The notes: generated by a model not told the origin, from the sequence alone. A stretch of 13,710 nucleotides of DNA from Candidatus Onthomorpha intestinigallinarum (GCA_019114015.1 DXGG01000058.1:1-13710); one strand, 5' to 3'; positions 1 through 7,647 are shown, numbered from the stretch's first letter. Made by a program: numbers and translations.

Positions 1-28
1 CTATATAATAGTTCTTACGTAAACGAAT

Positions 29-148
29 TTATAAAGTTCCATAGTAATCATTTATAATTACATGAAATTTAATGACTCTCATACAATTTTTCTTTTCTGA
101 ATTCATTTTTTTCTTTTCAGAAAACATTTCAACGGAACTTGATTCCAT
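29..148 (-). CDS. Possible small ORF, 39 codons, repetitive lysine/methionine-rich peptide
   Basis: I recognise no family. The frame runs from the ATG at 148 to a TAA at 29-31 and encodes 39 residues starting MESSSVEMFSEKKKM. The N-terminal part repeats a seven-codon unit ending in methionine: ESSSVEM, FSEKKKM and NSEKKNCM, with a further ESNSVKM just upstream of the ATG in the same frame. The C-terminal part (RVIKFHVIINDYYGTL) is more hydrophobic. The frame is also open back to the recQ stop codon, so the repeat could be the remnant of a longer reading frame. It lies 42 bases downstream of a good promoter match at 190-221 on the same strand. It is short, lysine-rich and in AT-rich DNA, so chance is a serious alternative. 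The repeat and the promoter are what argue for it. Confidence 0.25.
   Translation of the reverse strand: MESSSVEMFSEKKKMNSEKKNCMRVIKFHVIINDYYGTL
93..124. repeat. 9-bp inverted repeat downstream of recQ
   Basis: TTTTCTGAA (93-101) and TTCAGAAAA (116-124) are perfect inverted copies with a 14-base pyrimidine-rich centre on the plus strand. On the minus strand the second arm is followed by GAAAAATTG, not a T-run, so it is not a classical terminator for recQ. It may be a weak RNA stem or simply part of the repetitive stretch. Confidence 0.4.
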
Positions 149-167
149 TTTCACGGAATTTGATTCC
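132..167. repeat. 15-bp direct repeat, 21-bp period
   Basis: ACGGAACTTGATTCC (132-146) and ACGGAATTTGATTCC (153-167) differ at one base and are offset by 21 bases, exactly seven codons of the minus-strand small ORF. The second copy lies inside a perfect 7-bp inverted repeat, ACGGAAT (153-159) and ATTCCGT (163-169), with a 3-base centre. The first copy keeps only the GGAA/TTCC core. Confidence 0.7.
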
Positions 168-189
168 GTAAAAACGACTGCCGTAGCTG

Positions 190-221
190 CAAAAGTACAA
201 AAAGAAATTTATTTCCTCAAA
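190..221 (-). promoter_or_regulatory. Candidate Bacteroidota promoter facing off the left edge
   Basis: On the minus strand TACTTTTG (190-197) fits the -7 consensus TAnnTTTG, and TTTG (218-221) fits the -33 element, with 20 bases between them. The upstream box lies inside the last codons of recQ. The expected start of transcription is near 180-185. It would transcribe the small ORF at 29-148 and whatever lies beyond position 1. The box match is direct; promoter activity is inferred. Confidence 0.45.
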
Positions 222-2089
222 CGCATGAAACCTTCATCCAAGACAATCTCTCCCCTGTCAAGCATAAGACGCAAAACAGCCACCGTGTTTTTGTCCGAAA
301 GGTAATCCCTTTGGGTGAAAAAATAATCCACCTCCCTGTCCTTTTCCTCAAGGTCTTGCAGTATTCTTTTCCTTGTACGCTTCGGCCCCACAAGGCCCGT
401 GATACATACGTCGCACTCTCCGCACTGCTCGCTCTCACAGTCGAAATAACGCATGATGTACTGTTGTCTGCATTCCTTGCCGTCAATGTACCGTATCATC
501 CGTTCAACCTTGTCAAGCGCGTTATGCTTCAAACGCAGGTACTGTTCGGAGTCCATGGTAAAATGCCTTGTCATCACCCTGTCCTGTCTGAACACCACAT
601 AATCGCCCGCCTGATGTCTGCGATAGCTCGCAAGACCGGCCCTTTGGAGACTTTGGAGCATCTCTATCGTATGCTGTTCGGTCCAGCCGAGGCTCCTGGC
701 GGTCTTTTTCTCGTCTATGTAGTCCGCCTCCACTACACACGCGGGACATGAACGGATGACGGCCGTCATGATGAGGGCATAGTCATCCCCGGCATTCATC
801 ACGTCCTTCACCTGAGAGAGCGACGCCTCCACCTTTATCTTAGAGACGGGGTAGTCCAAAGAGGTCATCTCTATCACGCCCTGTCTTTCAAGCACCTTGA
901 GGCAGTTGTGTGTCTGATACTTCGGCAAGTCGTAACGGGTCGCGAAGGCATCGAGGTCGAACGGTCTCATCTGGTTCTCTCCGCTGCCGTATGCAAAGCC
1001 GTAAAAGGCATAGAGACGTTCGTAAACATGTCGTATGAGTTCCTCTTCGGGATAGGACAACAGCACCCTTTGTCTTGTCAGTTCCCTGTCCCTGTCAGAG
1101 TAAAGCAGAACGGCATAGGCCGTAGAGCCGTCCCTGCCGGCACGTCCAGACTCCTGATAATAGGATTCCATGTCGGGCGGTATGTCGAGGTGAACGACCA
1201 ATGACACGTCCGCCTTGTCTATACCCATGCCGAAAGCCTTGGTTGCAACCATGGTTTTGAGCATTCCCGTCTTCCATCGCTCCTGTCTGCATCTGCGTTC
1301 ATACTGTGTAAGTCCCGCATGATAGCATTCCGCATTCAGACCTTTATCCTTCAACATTCCTGCATACCGTTCGGCATTCATTCGAGTGGATACGTAAACC
1401 AGAGAAGACCCTCCCACGGAAGCTATTATCTTAGCACAGCGTTCTATCTTGTCCTCGTCCCTTATGACCATGTATTTTATGTTGGGACGTCTGAAGTCTC
1501 CCTTTATGCAGTTTGGCTTGCGGAATTGCAGACATCTTTGTATGTCCTCTATTGTCCGCTTCGTTGCCGTTGCGGTCAGGGCCAACATGGGCACTTGGGG
1601 GAAATCCTCCCTCAATATGCCTATCTTTCTGTATTCGGGTCTGAAGTCGTGTCCCCATTCCGATATGCAGTGAGCCTCATCCACCACGAACAGACAAGGG
1701 TTAAGGTCATGCAAATAGGCCCTGAATGTGTCGTTCTGCAGTCTTTCGGGTGTGACGAAAAGGAACTTGACACGGTTGACCAAAGCAGAGCGCAAGGCGT
1801 TGTCCATGCTTACGCCGCTTTGAGCGTTGAGACATACGGCCTTCAGTCCTCTCTTGTTAAGGCTGTCGGCCTGGTCCTTCATCAGCGAGATGAGGGGAGT
1901 GACTACAATGCATACGCCCTTGAGCATGAGGGCCGGCACTTGATAACAGATACTCTTGCCTCCTCCCGTAGGCATAAGGGCAAGGGTGTCATCGGAAGAA
2001 AGCACGGAGCTTATGACTTCTTCCTGTATGGAGCGGAAAGAGTCATAAGCCCAGTACTTTCGCAATATGTCTATTGCCCTGTGTGGCAT
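209..2089 (-). CDS. recQ: RecQ family ATP-dependent DNA helicase
   Basis: Superfamily 2 3'-5' DNA helicase of recombination and repair, 626 residues. Visible parts: the RecQ motif 0 region (FRSIQEE, about 18-24), Walker A PTGGGKS (40-46), DEAH box (137-140) followed by CISEWGHDFR, motif III LTATAT (171-176), motif V/VI region MVATKAFGMGIDKADV through QESGRAGRDG (280-321), and a zinc knuckle using C540, C556, C559 and C562. About 200 residues separate the helicase core from the zinc cysteines, where E. coli RecQ has almost none. Short Bacteroidota RecQ proteins share this layout. There is no HRDC domain, only a 64-residue basic and acidic tail. The gene starts at an ATG 12 bases after rfbC stops and is the last of the transporter-lpdA-rfbC-recQ run. 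No strong terminator follows. Confidence 0.95.
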   Translation of the reverse strand: MPHRAIDILRKYWAYDSFRSIQEEVISSVLSSDDTLALMPTGGGKSICYQVPALMLKGVCIVVTPLISLMKDQADSLNKRGLKAVCLNAQSGVSMDNALRSALVNRVKFLFVTPERLQNDTFRAYLHDLNPCLFVVDEAHCISEWGHDFRPEYRKIGILREDFPQVPMLALTATATKRTIEDIQRCLQFRKPNCIKGDFRRPNIKYMVIRDEDKIERCAKIIASVGGSSLVYVSTRMNAERYAGMLKDKGLNAECYHAGLTQYERRCRQERWKTGMLKTMVATKAFGMGIDKADVSLVVHLDIPPDMESYYQESGRAGRDGSTAYAVLLYSDRDRELTRQRVLLSYPEEELIRHVYERLYAFYGFAYGSGENQMRPFDLDAFATRYDLPKYQTHNCLKVLERQGVIEMTSLDYPVSKIKVEASLSQVKDVMNAGDDYALIMTAVIRSCPACVVEADYIDEKKTARSLGWTEQHTIEMLQSLQRAGLASYRRHQAGDYVVFRQDRVMTRHFTMDSEQYLRLKHNALDKVERMIRYIDGKECRQQYIMRYFDCESEQCGECDVCITGLVGPKRTRKRILQDLEEKDREVDYFFTQRDYLSDKNTVAVLRLMLDRGEIVLDEGFMRLRK

Positions 2090-2101
2090 GGTACAAAAGG
2101 A

Positions 2102-2644
2102 CTAAAAGGGAGAGACGAAGTCTTTGAACAATCCGAGCCTAAGGTCCTTTTCGGACAATATGGGATTGTCCACCGGCCATTCTATTCCGAGGTCCTTGTC
2201 CGACCAAAGCAGACCATCCTCGGACTGTTTGTTGTAGAAATTGGTGCACTTGTAGTTGAACACCGTGTCATCCTCCAGAGAGAGGAAAGCATGTGCGAAT
2301 CCTTCGGGAAGATACATCATTCTCTTGTTGCGGCCGCTCAACTCGACGCAGGCATACTGCCCGTAGGTGGGAGAATTGCGGCGCAAGTCCACGGCGTAGT
2401 CCAGAGCCCTTCCGCTGACAACCCTGACGAGCTTGCCCTGTGCAAAGGGCGGACGCTGGAAATGTATTCCCCTCAATACGCCCTTGGCCGATACGGATTC
2501 GTTGTCCTGAACGAATGTCATGTCAAGACCCAGCCTTGCGAAGGTCTCCCTGTTGTACGTCTCCATAAAAGAGCCACGCTCGTCACCGAAGACCTTTGGC
2601 TCCAATATTATCAGTCCCGACAGTTTGGTTTCCCTTATCTCCAT
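2102..2644 (-). CDS. rfbC: dTDP-4-dehydrorhamnose 3,5-epimerase
   Basis: Cytoplasmic cupin-fold enzyme that epimerises dTDP-4-dehydro-6-deoxyglucose at C3 and C5 in dTDP-L-rhamnose synthesis, supplying rhamnose for surface polysaccharide. The 180-residue length is normal. By comparison with characterised RmlC the active site is intact: H61 in RGIHFQ, K71 in AQGKLVRV, H118 in YLPEGFAHAF, Y131 and D167 in LSEKD. The usual partners rfbA, rfbB and rfbD are not in the window. The gene lies instead between lpdA (4-base gap) and recQ (12-base gap), so they must be encoded elsewhere. Family assignment is firm; its place in rhamnose synthesis assumes those partners exist. Confidence 0.95.
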   Translation of the reverse strand: MEIRETKLSGLIILEPKVFGDERGSFMETYNRETFARLGLDMTFVQDNESVSAKGVLRGIHFQRPPFAQGKLVRVVSGRALDYAVDLRRNSPTYGQYACVELSGRNKRMMYLPEGFAHAFLSLEDDTVFNYKCTNFYNKQSEDGLLWSDKDLGIEWPVDNPILSEKDLRLGLFKDFVSPF

Positions 2645-2648
2645 TGCC

Positions 2649-4040
2649 CTATCCGTGTATTGCCTTGCCGTATGCGGCTTCGACCGCTTCCATTACGGCC
2701 TCGCTCATGGTAGGATGAGGATGCACCGCCTCCACAAGCTCGCATGCCTTTATGCCGCTTTGACGTGCAAGGACCATTTCCTCTATCATCTCCGTAACGT
2801 TGTCGCCTATCATGTGGCAACCGAGTATGCGGTCGGTATCCTTGTCGATGACCACCTTGACAAATCCGTCCCTGTTGCCGCTTGCGGCAGCCTTGCCAGA
2901 GGCCATATACATGAACTTGCCCACTCTCACCTGAAAGCCTGCGGCCTCGGCCTTTGCCTGCGTGAGACCGACGGAAGCCACCTCGGGAGTGGTGTATGTA
3001 CAGCCCGGTATGTTGGAATAGTCTATCTTCTCGACAGCCATACCCTTTATGGCTTCGACACAAACGATTGCTTCCCTGCTTGCCACATGTGCCAGAGCAG
3101 GTCCGTGCACTATGTCGCCTATGGCATATATTCCCTCAACGTTTGTTCTGTAAAAATCATCAACAACGACCTTGCCCTTCTCCACCGCAACACCGGCCTC
3201 TTCCAATCCTATGTTTTCTATGTTTGTGCTGACTCCTACAGCCGAAAGGACAACATCGCATTCTATGGTCTGTTCACCTTTTTTGCCGTTCAGCTTAACC
3301 ACGCACTTGTCTGCCGTGGTGTCAACGCTCTCGACCGATGTGGATGTCAATACCTTCATGCCGTTCTTCTTGAAACAACGCTGAAGGGTTGAGCTTACCT
3401 CCTCGTCCTCATTGGGAACGATGTTCGGCATATACTCCACAAGCGTAACCTTTGTTCCAATGGACTGATAGAAATGGGCGAACTCGCTTCCTATCGCACC
3501 GGAGCCGACAACAACCATTGATTCCGGTCTTTCCCTTAGGGTCATCGCCTGACGGTAGCCTATTATCTTCTTGCCGTCCTGAGGCATGTTTGGCAGGTTG
3601 CGCGAACGTGCTCCGGTGGCAAGTATGATATGTTTTGCGCTGTAAACATGTTCGGTGCCGTCCTTGAGGGTAACAGCGACGGACTTGTCACTGTTCAGAC
3701 GGGCCTCGCCTTCTATGACGGTGACATTGTTCTTCTGCATCAGGTATTGTACACCCTTGCCCATATTGGCGGCAACCGTTCTGGAACGGTCAACAATCGC
3801 ATTCATGTCAGGCTCGACACTACCCTCAAGCCTTATGCCGTAGTCGGCTGAATGTTTCATATAGTTGAACACCTGAGCCGATTTCAAAAGTGCCTTGGTG
3901 GGAATACAACCCCAATTGAGGCAGATACCTCCAAGGTTCTCCCTCTCCACTATCGCCGTGCTGAATCCCAACTGGGAAGAACGAACGGCAGCGACGTAGC
4001 CTCCAGGACCGCTGCCTATAATCATTACATCAAATTCCAT
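2649..4040 (-). CDS. lpdA: Dihydrolipoyl dehydrogenase (E3)
   Basis: FAD-dependent disulfide oxidoreductase that reoxidises dihydrolipoamide on 2-oxoacid dehydrogenase or glycine cleavage complexes and passes electrons to NAD+. 463 residues, full length. Order seen: FAD-binding GSGPGG near residues 9-14, redox disulfide C40/C45 in GGICLNWGCIPTK, FAD-contact ATGARSR (141-147), NAD-binding GSGAIGSE (179-186), second FAD motif YAIGDI, and the dimer-interface catalytic pair H442 and E447 in HPHPTMSE. No E1, E2, lipoate ligase or glycine cleavage gene is nearby, so the partner complex cannot be named. The ATG at 4040 is 3 bases after the transporter stop, and rfbC begins 4 bases after this gene stops, so it is almost certainly cotranscribed with both. 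Confidence 0.97.
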   Translation of the reverse strand: MEFDVMIIGSGPGGYVAAVRSSQLGFSTAIVERENLGGICLNWGCIPTKALLKSAQVFNYMKHSADYGIRLEGSVEPDMNAIVDRSRTVAANMGKGVQYLMQKNNVTVIEGEARLNSDKSVAVTLKDGTEHVYSAKHIILATGARSRNLPNMPQDGKKIIGYRQAMTLRERPESMVVVGSGAIGSEFAHFYQSIGTKVTLVEYMPNIVPNEDEEVSSTLQRCFKKNGMKVLTSTSVESVDTTADKCVVKLNGKKGEQTIECDVVLSAVGVSTNIENIGLEEAGVAVEKGKVVVDDFYRTNVEGIYAIGDIVHGPALAHVASREAIVCVEAIKGMAVEKIDYSNIPGCTYTTPEVASVGLTQAKAEAAGFQVRVGKFMYMASGKAAASGNRDGFVKVVIDKDTDRILGCHMIGDNVTEMIEEMVLARQSGIKACELVEAVHPHPTMSEAVMEAVEAAYGKAIHG

Positions 4041-4043
4041 AGC

Positions 4044-5726
4044 TTATCTGTTCATTTTATCTATTGCCTCAGTTATGTTTATGGCAAAGTCCGCCAGCTT
4101 TTCGCACTGCGCATACAGATTGCTGTAGCATATTCCCACCTGATAGGAATAAACATGGTTCTTTACGGCCTCGGTATGCTCTGTACGCAAGTCATCCCTG
4201 TATAAGTTTATCTTTGCCTCTATCTCCTTGGCTTTGTCGGAAGATACATCGTGATAATTTGCCAAAAGATTGTTGTTCATCTCCTCTATCGCTTCACGCA
4301 CATAGAAAAGCATCTTCTTCAACTTTTCCTGCATGTCCTCGCTGAACGAAATATTCTGTTTGTTCTTGGCTTCTATTGACAATGACAACTGATAGCAACT
4401 GTCGCCTATGCTCTCAAGGTTATCCACAATCCTCAGCATCGCACTGACCTCACGCGAAGCACCAAGGCTCAAGCCCGAAGCCGACACCTTGGTAAGGTAG
4501 TTGGCAATCTCCACCTCCATTCTGTCGGTTATCTCCTCATACTTGCGCGTTCTTTTCATCAGTTGCTCAAACTTCTTGTCATCTTTCATTTCAAACAGTT
4601 CAGGAATGAAATCGTACATCCTGACAACCCTTCTCGAAAAAGCCTCTATCTCCTTTTTTGCAGGCTCTATGCTCAACTCGTTGGTGGACATAAGCCCCTG
4701 AGGAATGAACTTAAGCCTGAATTCCTCCTCGTCATTGTCCGGGATAATGCGTGTAACAAGTTTCTCTATCTGCGGAATGAACCACACGAGTATGGAGGTA
4801 TTCAGTATATTGAAAAAACTGTGATAGCATGAAAGTGCAACCGGCATGGCAGAAGCGGTAACCATAGGGTCCTGTCCTTCGACGTAAACAATCAAACGGG
4901 ATATGCCGTGAATGAACGGATGAAACACAATGAGCATCCATATTACGCCTATGACATTGAAGACAAGATGAGCCAATGCGGCACGCTTGGCCGTGTTGTT
5001 AGCCATGAGGGCAGAGATGTTTGCGGTAATTGTAGTGCCTATGTTTTCTCCCAACACCAAGGCTGCCGCCGTCTGAAAGCCTATCAAACCCTGACTGCAC
5101 ATGACAAGGGTTACAGCCATCATGGCCGAAGAGGACTGCACCACAACCGTAAGCACCGTACCTATAAGCACAAACAGCAATATGGACAGATAACCGTGGT
5201 CGGACATTGAAGAAATGAATTGCAGAACGGAAGCATACTCAGGCTGTCTGAAATCGGGCATGCCGCTCTGCAAAGCCTCAAGTCCCATAAAAAGTAAAGC
5301 GAACCCTATCAAGAATTCGCCTAAAGATTGTCTGGATTTTATGAACAGCAAAGGTGTTGCAACAGCTATGAGAGGAAATATTATGGTTGCTATGGAAAAC
5401 TTGAATCCCAAAAGAGACACAATCCACGCCGTAACCGTCGTTCCTATGTTGGCACCCATTATCACGGCTATGGCGCCGAAAAGACTCAAAAGACCTGCAT
5501 TAACGAAGCTGACAACCATTACCGTAGTGGCCGAAGAGGACTGTATGAGCGTCGTTATCCCCATGCCTGTCAATACTCCGCTGAACCGATTGGCCGTCAT
5601 CTTTGAAAGGATGGCCCTCATTCTGTCCCCCGCAAGTTTCTGAAGAGCATCGCTCATCACTTTCATACCATACAAAAACAAACCCAATGCCCCTACGAGA
5701 CCCAGAACTTTCAGTACTACATCCAT
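4044..5726 (-). CDS. Na/Pi cotransporter family protein with PhoU-like C-terminal domain
   Basis: Inner-membrane protein of the Na+/phosphate cotransporter II (PNaS, NptA/YjbB) family, 560 residues. The membrane half (about 1-320) contains the two inverted family repeats, each with QSSSA (62-66 and 197-201) and G(A/E)NIGTT (91-97 and 226-232). Residues about 355-560 form a charged helical PhoU-like domain. In YjbB-type relatives this arrangement is linked to phosphate movement, often export, but substrate and direction are inferred here. I start it at the ATG at 5726 (MDVVLKVLGL). The open frame runs back to 5843, but that extension crosses the dnaA terminator and this gene's own promoter, and does not look membrane-like. 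First gene of a run with lpdA, rfbC and recQ; 3 bases to lpdA. Confidence 0.9.
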   Translation of the reverse strand: MDVVLKVLGLVGALGLFLYGMKVMSDALQKLAGDRMRAILSKMTANRFSGVLTGMGITTLIQSSSATTVMVVSFVNAGLLSLFGAIAVIMGANIGTTVTAWIVSLLGFKFSIATIIFPLIAVATPLLFIKSRQSLGEFLIGFALLFMGLEALQSGMPDFRQPEYASVLQFISSMSDHGYLSILLFVLIGTVLTVVVQSSSAMMAVTLVMCSQGLIGFQTAAALVLGENIGTTITANISALMANNTAKRAALAHLVFNVIGVIWMLIVFHPFIHGISRLIVYVEGQDPMVTASAMPVALSCYHSFFNILNTSILVWFIPQIEKLVTRIIPDNDEEEFRLKFIPQGLMSTNELSIEPAKKEIEAFSRRVVRMYDFIPELFEMKDDKKFEQLMKRTRKYEEITDRMEVEIANYLTKVSASGLSLGASREVSAMLRIVDNLESIGDSCYQLSLSIEAKNKQNISFSEDMQEKLKKMLFYVREAIEEMNNNLLANYHDVSSDKAKEIEAKINLYRDDLRTEHTEAVKNHVYSYQVGICYSNLYAQCEKLADFAINITEAIDKMNR

Positions 5727-5748
5727 CTTTTCAAGTTTAAAATTTCGG

Positions 5749-5778
5749 CAAAGATACAAAGTTTCAACGGACGGCAAA
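5749..5778 (-). promoter_or_regulatory. Promoter of the transporter-lpdA-rfbC-recQ run
   Basis: On the minus strand TATCTTTG (5749-5756) matches TAnnTTTG, with TTTG (5775-5778) 18 bases upstream. It sits between the dnaA terminator and the ATG at 5726, giving a leader of roughly 15 bases. It supports the shorter transporter start and separates this operon from dnaA. Confidence 0.6.
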
Positions 5779-5788
5779 AGAAGACAAC

Positions 5789-5825
5789 AAAAAAAAGGCC
5801 CGGCATTTTCATTGCTGCCGAGCCT
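5789..5825 (-). terminator. Intrinsic terminator of dnaA
   Basis: On the minus strand AGGCTCGGCA (5816-5825) pairs with TGCCGGGCCT (5796-5805) over 10 positions with one T-G pair and a 10-base loop, followed at once by a T-run (5789-5795). It begins 23 bases past the dnaA stop codon. GC-rich stem plus T-run is the textbook form. Confidence 0.9.
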
Positions 5826-5848
5826 CTGGCCTTGATAAGGCATTCAAT

Positions 5849-7282
5849 CTATTCGTTTATCTTCTTTTCTATCGCATCCAAATCCGCACGGAACTTCTTG
5901 TCCGTATCGTAACTGTTCTGTACGGATTTGCAGGCATGAAGAACCGTGGCGTGATCCTTGTTGCCGCACTTGGAACCTATGACGGCAAGAGACGACTGAG
6001 TGTGTTTTCTGGACAAGAACATGGATATATGTCGCGCCAATACCACATCGCCCTTACGGGTCTTGGAAAGCATTACGTTGATAGGTATGTTGAAGTAATC
6101 GCATACCACCTTCTGTATGTATTCTATGGAAATCTCCCTCGTGTTGCTCTTGACGAACTTGTCTATCATCTGTCTGGCCAAATCAAGCGTTATCTCCTTC
6201 TTGCTCATGGACGAATGGGCCAAAAGAGAAATCAAAGCTCCTTCCAGTTCCCTCACGCTTGTGGAAACATTGTACGCCAAATACTCTATGACTTCTTCAG
6301 GCATGGTTATGCCGTCCTTGTACAGCTTTCGCTTGATTATTTCCACCCTTGTTGGCGCGTCAGGCATCTGAAGGTCTGCGCTAAGTCCCCATTTAAGCCT
6401 GGATATTACCCTTTGCTCCAACCCCGACAAATCGGCAGGAGACTTGTCTGAAGTTATGATCAACTGTTTGTTGGCCGAATGAAGTCCGTTGAATATTTGG
6501 AAGAATATTTCCTGCGTTCCCTGCTTGTTGGCAAAAAACTGTATGTCATCTATTATCAAGACATCTATCATCATTTGGTAAAACTGCAGAAAATCATTGC
6601 GATTGTTGTTCTTGGTACTGTCAACGAACTGCTGGAAAAACTGCTCCGCACTGATATAAAGCACGGTCTTTTCGGGGAAACGCTTCTTGGTTTCCAATCC
6701 TATGGCATGTACCAAATGCGTCTTGCCCAATCCGACCGCTCCATGTATAAACAAAGGGTTGAAAGCGGTCTTACCGGGATTCTGTGCAACGGCATATCCT
6801 GCCGAACGGGCCAACTGATTGCAGCTGCCTTCGACAAAATTCTCAAAAGAATAGTTCTCGTTCAACTGTGAATTGACTTTGACTTTTCTGAGTCCCGGAA
6901 TGACAAACGGATTAAGCATTTCCCTCATCGGAGATGAGGATATGGGGATGGATGTCGGCTTGTTACGGGTAGCACTCTTGTCCGTGGAGGGAATAACCGA
7001 ACGTGTGGACTGATCTCCTATGCCCGTATCCATAACAACAGAGTACAACAGTCTGGCGTTTTCTCCCAACTCCTTTCTTATCGAAGCTCTCAACAAATCT
7101 ATGTAATTATCCTCTATCCACTCGTAAAAAAACATACTCGGAACTTTCAACGTCAGTATGTCCTTTTCCAATTTCAACGGTTGCAAAGGCTTGAACCATG
7201 TCTCGAAAACATGAACATCAGGCAGGTTATCCTTGATAAAGGCCAAACAATTCTCCCAAACAGTATTACAATCTTTCTGCAT
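5849..7282 (-). CDS. dnaA: Chromosomal replication initiator protein DnaA
   Basis: AAA+ ATPase that binds DnaA boxes at oriC, opens the duplex and recruits the replicative helicase. 477 residues from the ATG at 7282. The frame opens two codons earlier with a TTG at 7288, but ATG (MQKDCNTVWENCL) is the better start. Domains: helicase-recruiting domain I about 1-85 (WFKPL motif), a short serine-rich linker about 90-135, AAA+ domain with Walker A GAVGLGKT (181-188), Walker B LIIDD (242-246) and sensor II in VRELEGAL, then the DNA-binding domain with the DnaA signature KDHATVLHAC (442-451). It appears monocistronic, with its own promoter upstream and a strong terminator after it. No dnaN or other origin-linked gene lies beside it. 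Confidence 0.98.
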   Translation of the reverse strand: MQKDCNTVWENCLAFIKDNLPDVHVFETWFKPLQPLKLEKDILTLKVPSMFFYEWIEDNYIDLLRASIRKELGENARLLYSVVMDTGIGDQSTRSVIPSTDKSATRNKPTSIPISSSPMREMLNPFVIPGLRKVKVNSQLNENYSFENFVEGSCNQLARSAGYAVAQNPGKTAFNPLFIHGAVGLGKTHLVHAIGLETKKRFPEKTVLYISAEQFFQQFVDSTKNNNRNDFLQFYQMMIDVLIIDDIQFFANKQGTQEIFFQIFNGLHSANKQLIITSDKSPADLSGLEQRVISRLKWGLSADLQMPDAPTRVEIIKRKLYKDGITMPEEVIEYLAYNVSTSVRELEGALISLLAHSSMSKKEITLDLARQMIDKFVKSNTREISIEYIQKVVCDYFNIPINVMLSKTRKGDVVLARHISMFLSRKHTQSSLAVIGSKCGNKDHATVLHACKSVQNSYDTDKKFRADLDAIEKKINE

Positions 7283-7336
7283 ACGCAAACAATGTTATTT
7301 TTCACGGTCAAAATACAAGTCCTCATTTTGACAAAG

Positions 7337-7344
7337 CAAAGTTA
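7337..7344 (-). promoter_or_regulatory. dnaA: Candidate dnaA promoter (-7 box)
   Basis: TAACTTTG on the minus strand matches TAnnTTTG and is the only match in the 365-base gap. It would give a leader of about 50 bases before the ATG at 7282. I see no exact TTTG at the -33 spacing, only AT-rich tracts, so the match is partial. Confidence 0.45.
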
Positions 7345-7491
7345 CATCATGCACAAAAAATAAATTCTATATTTTTTTTTTGCATATTCCAATTTTATTT
7401 TTATAGAAAACCAGGCTTATACTCAAAAAAAAATGACCCTCAGCAACAAAAAAAGAATGTCAACCCCTACAAATCACAAGTTTTGAACAAA

Positions 7492-7527
7492 ATAAGGTTG
7501 GCAATTTCGACATCAAAGCAACCTTAT
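7492..7527 (-). terminator. Possible terminator of the glmU-like/lon/sufS/yigZ run, or an operator
   Basis: On the minus strand ATAAGGTTG (7519-7527) and CAACCTTAT (7492-7500) form a perfect 9-bp stem with an 18-base loop, and the second arm runs into TTTTG. It lies about 120 bases past the yigZ stop. The stem is modest and the loop long. It is also about 150 bases upstream of the dnaA -7 box, so a protein-binding palindrome is possible. Confidence 0.35.
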
Positions 7528-7647
7528 ACATATTTTTTCTGACTAAAAAAAATTATTCGTGTTTTTTTCCAACATCAAAAAAACTGCATTTCATTCCCAA
7601 ATAACGTGTATATCAACAGCTTAAACAAAACGTAATCCTTTTGGCAC

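Larger units (their letters stand above)
7283..7647. other. 365-base AT-rich intergenic region between dnaA and yigZ
   Basis: This is the largest non-coding stretch. It holds the candidate dnaA promoter, a run of ten T residues near 7372-7381, several other A and T tracts, and an inverted repeat at 7492-7527. ACATCAAA occurs twice (7510-7517 and 7572-7579). I find no cluster of DnaA boxes: TTATACATA (7524-7532) is one base off TTWTNCACA, and the nearest full match (TTTTGCACA on the minus strand, 7654-7662) lies in the end of yigZ. No convincing ORF or structured RNA is visible. Confidence 0.6.

Noticed and set aside
72..305. A 77-codon plus-strand frame at the left edge.
   Set aside because: It runs into the end of recQ, is dominated by phenylalanine from T-tracts, and has no promoter on its strand.
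340..560. Large separation between the RecQ helicase core and its zinc cysteines, first taken as an insertion.
   Set aside because: Other short Bacteroidota RecQ proteins have the same layout, so it is a lineage feature and not a novelty.
1319..2713. A 464-codon open frame on the plus strand.
   Set aside because: It lies antisense to recQ and rfbC, both of which have intact family motifs, and its translation shows no recognisable domain. It is a shadow of the coding strand.
4420..4428. A perfect DnaA box, TTATCCACA, inside the transporter gene.
   Set aside because: It is single, lies within conserved PhoU-domain coding sequence (VDNLES), and a lone 9-mer in a window of this size is compatible with chance.
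5727..5843. A 39-codon N-terminal extension of the Na/Pi transporter.
   Set aside because: It is translated through the dnaA terminator and the gene's own promoter. The family N-terminus starts cleanly at MDVVLKV.
7283..7288. TTG start of dnaA two codons upstream.
   Set aside because: The ATG at 7282 is in frame and loses no conserved residue, so there is no reason to prefer TTG.
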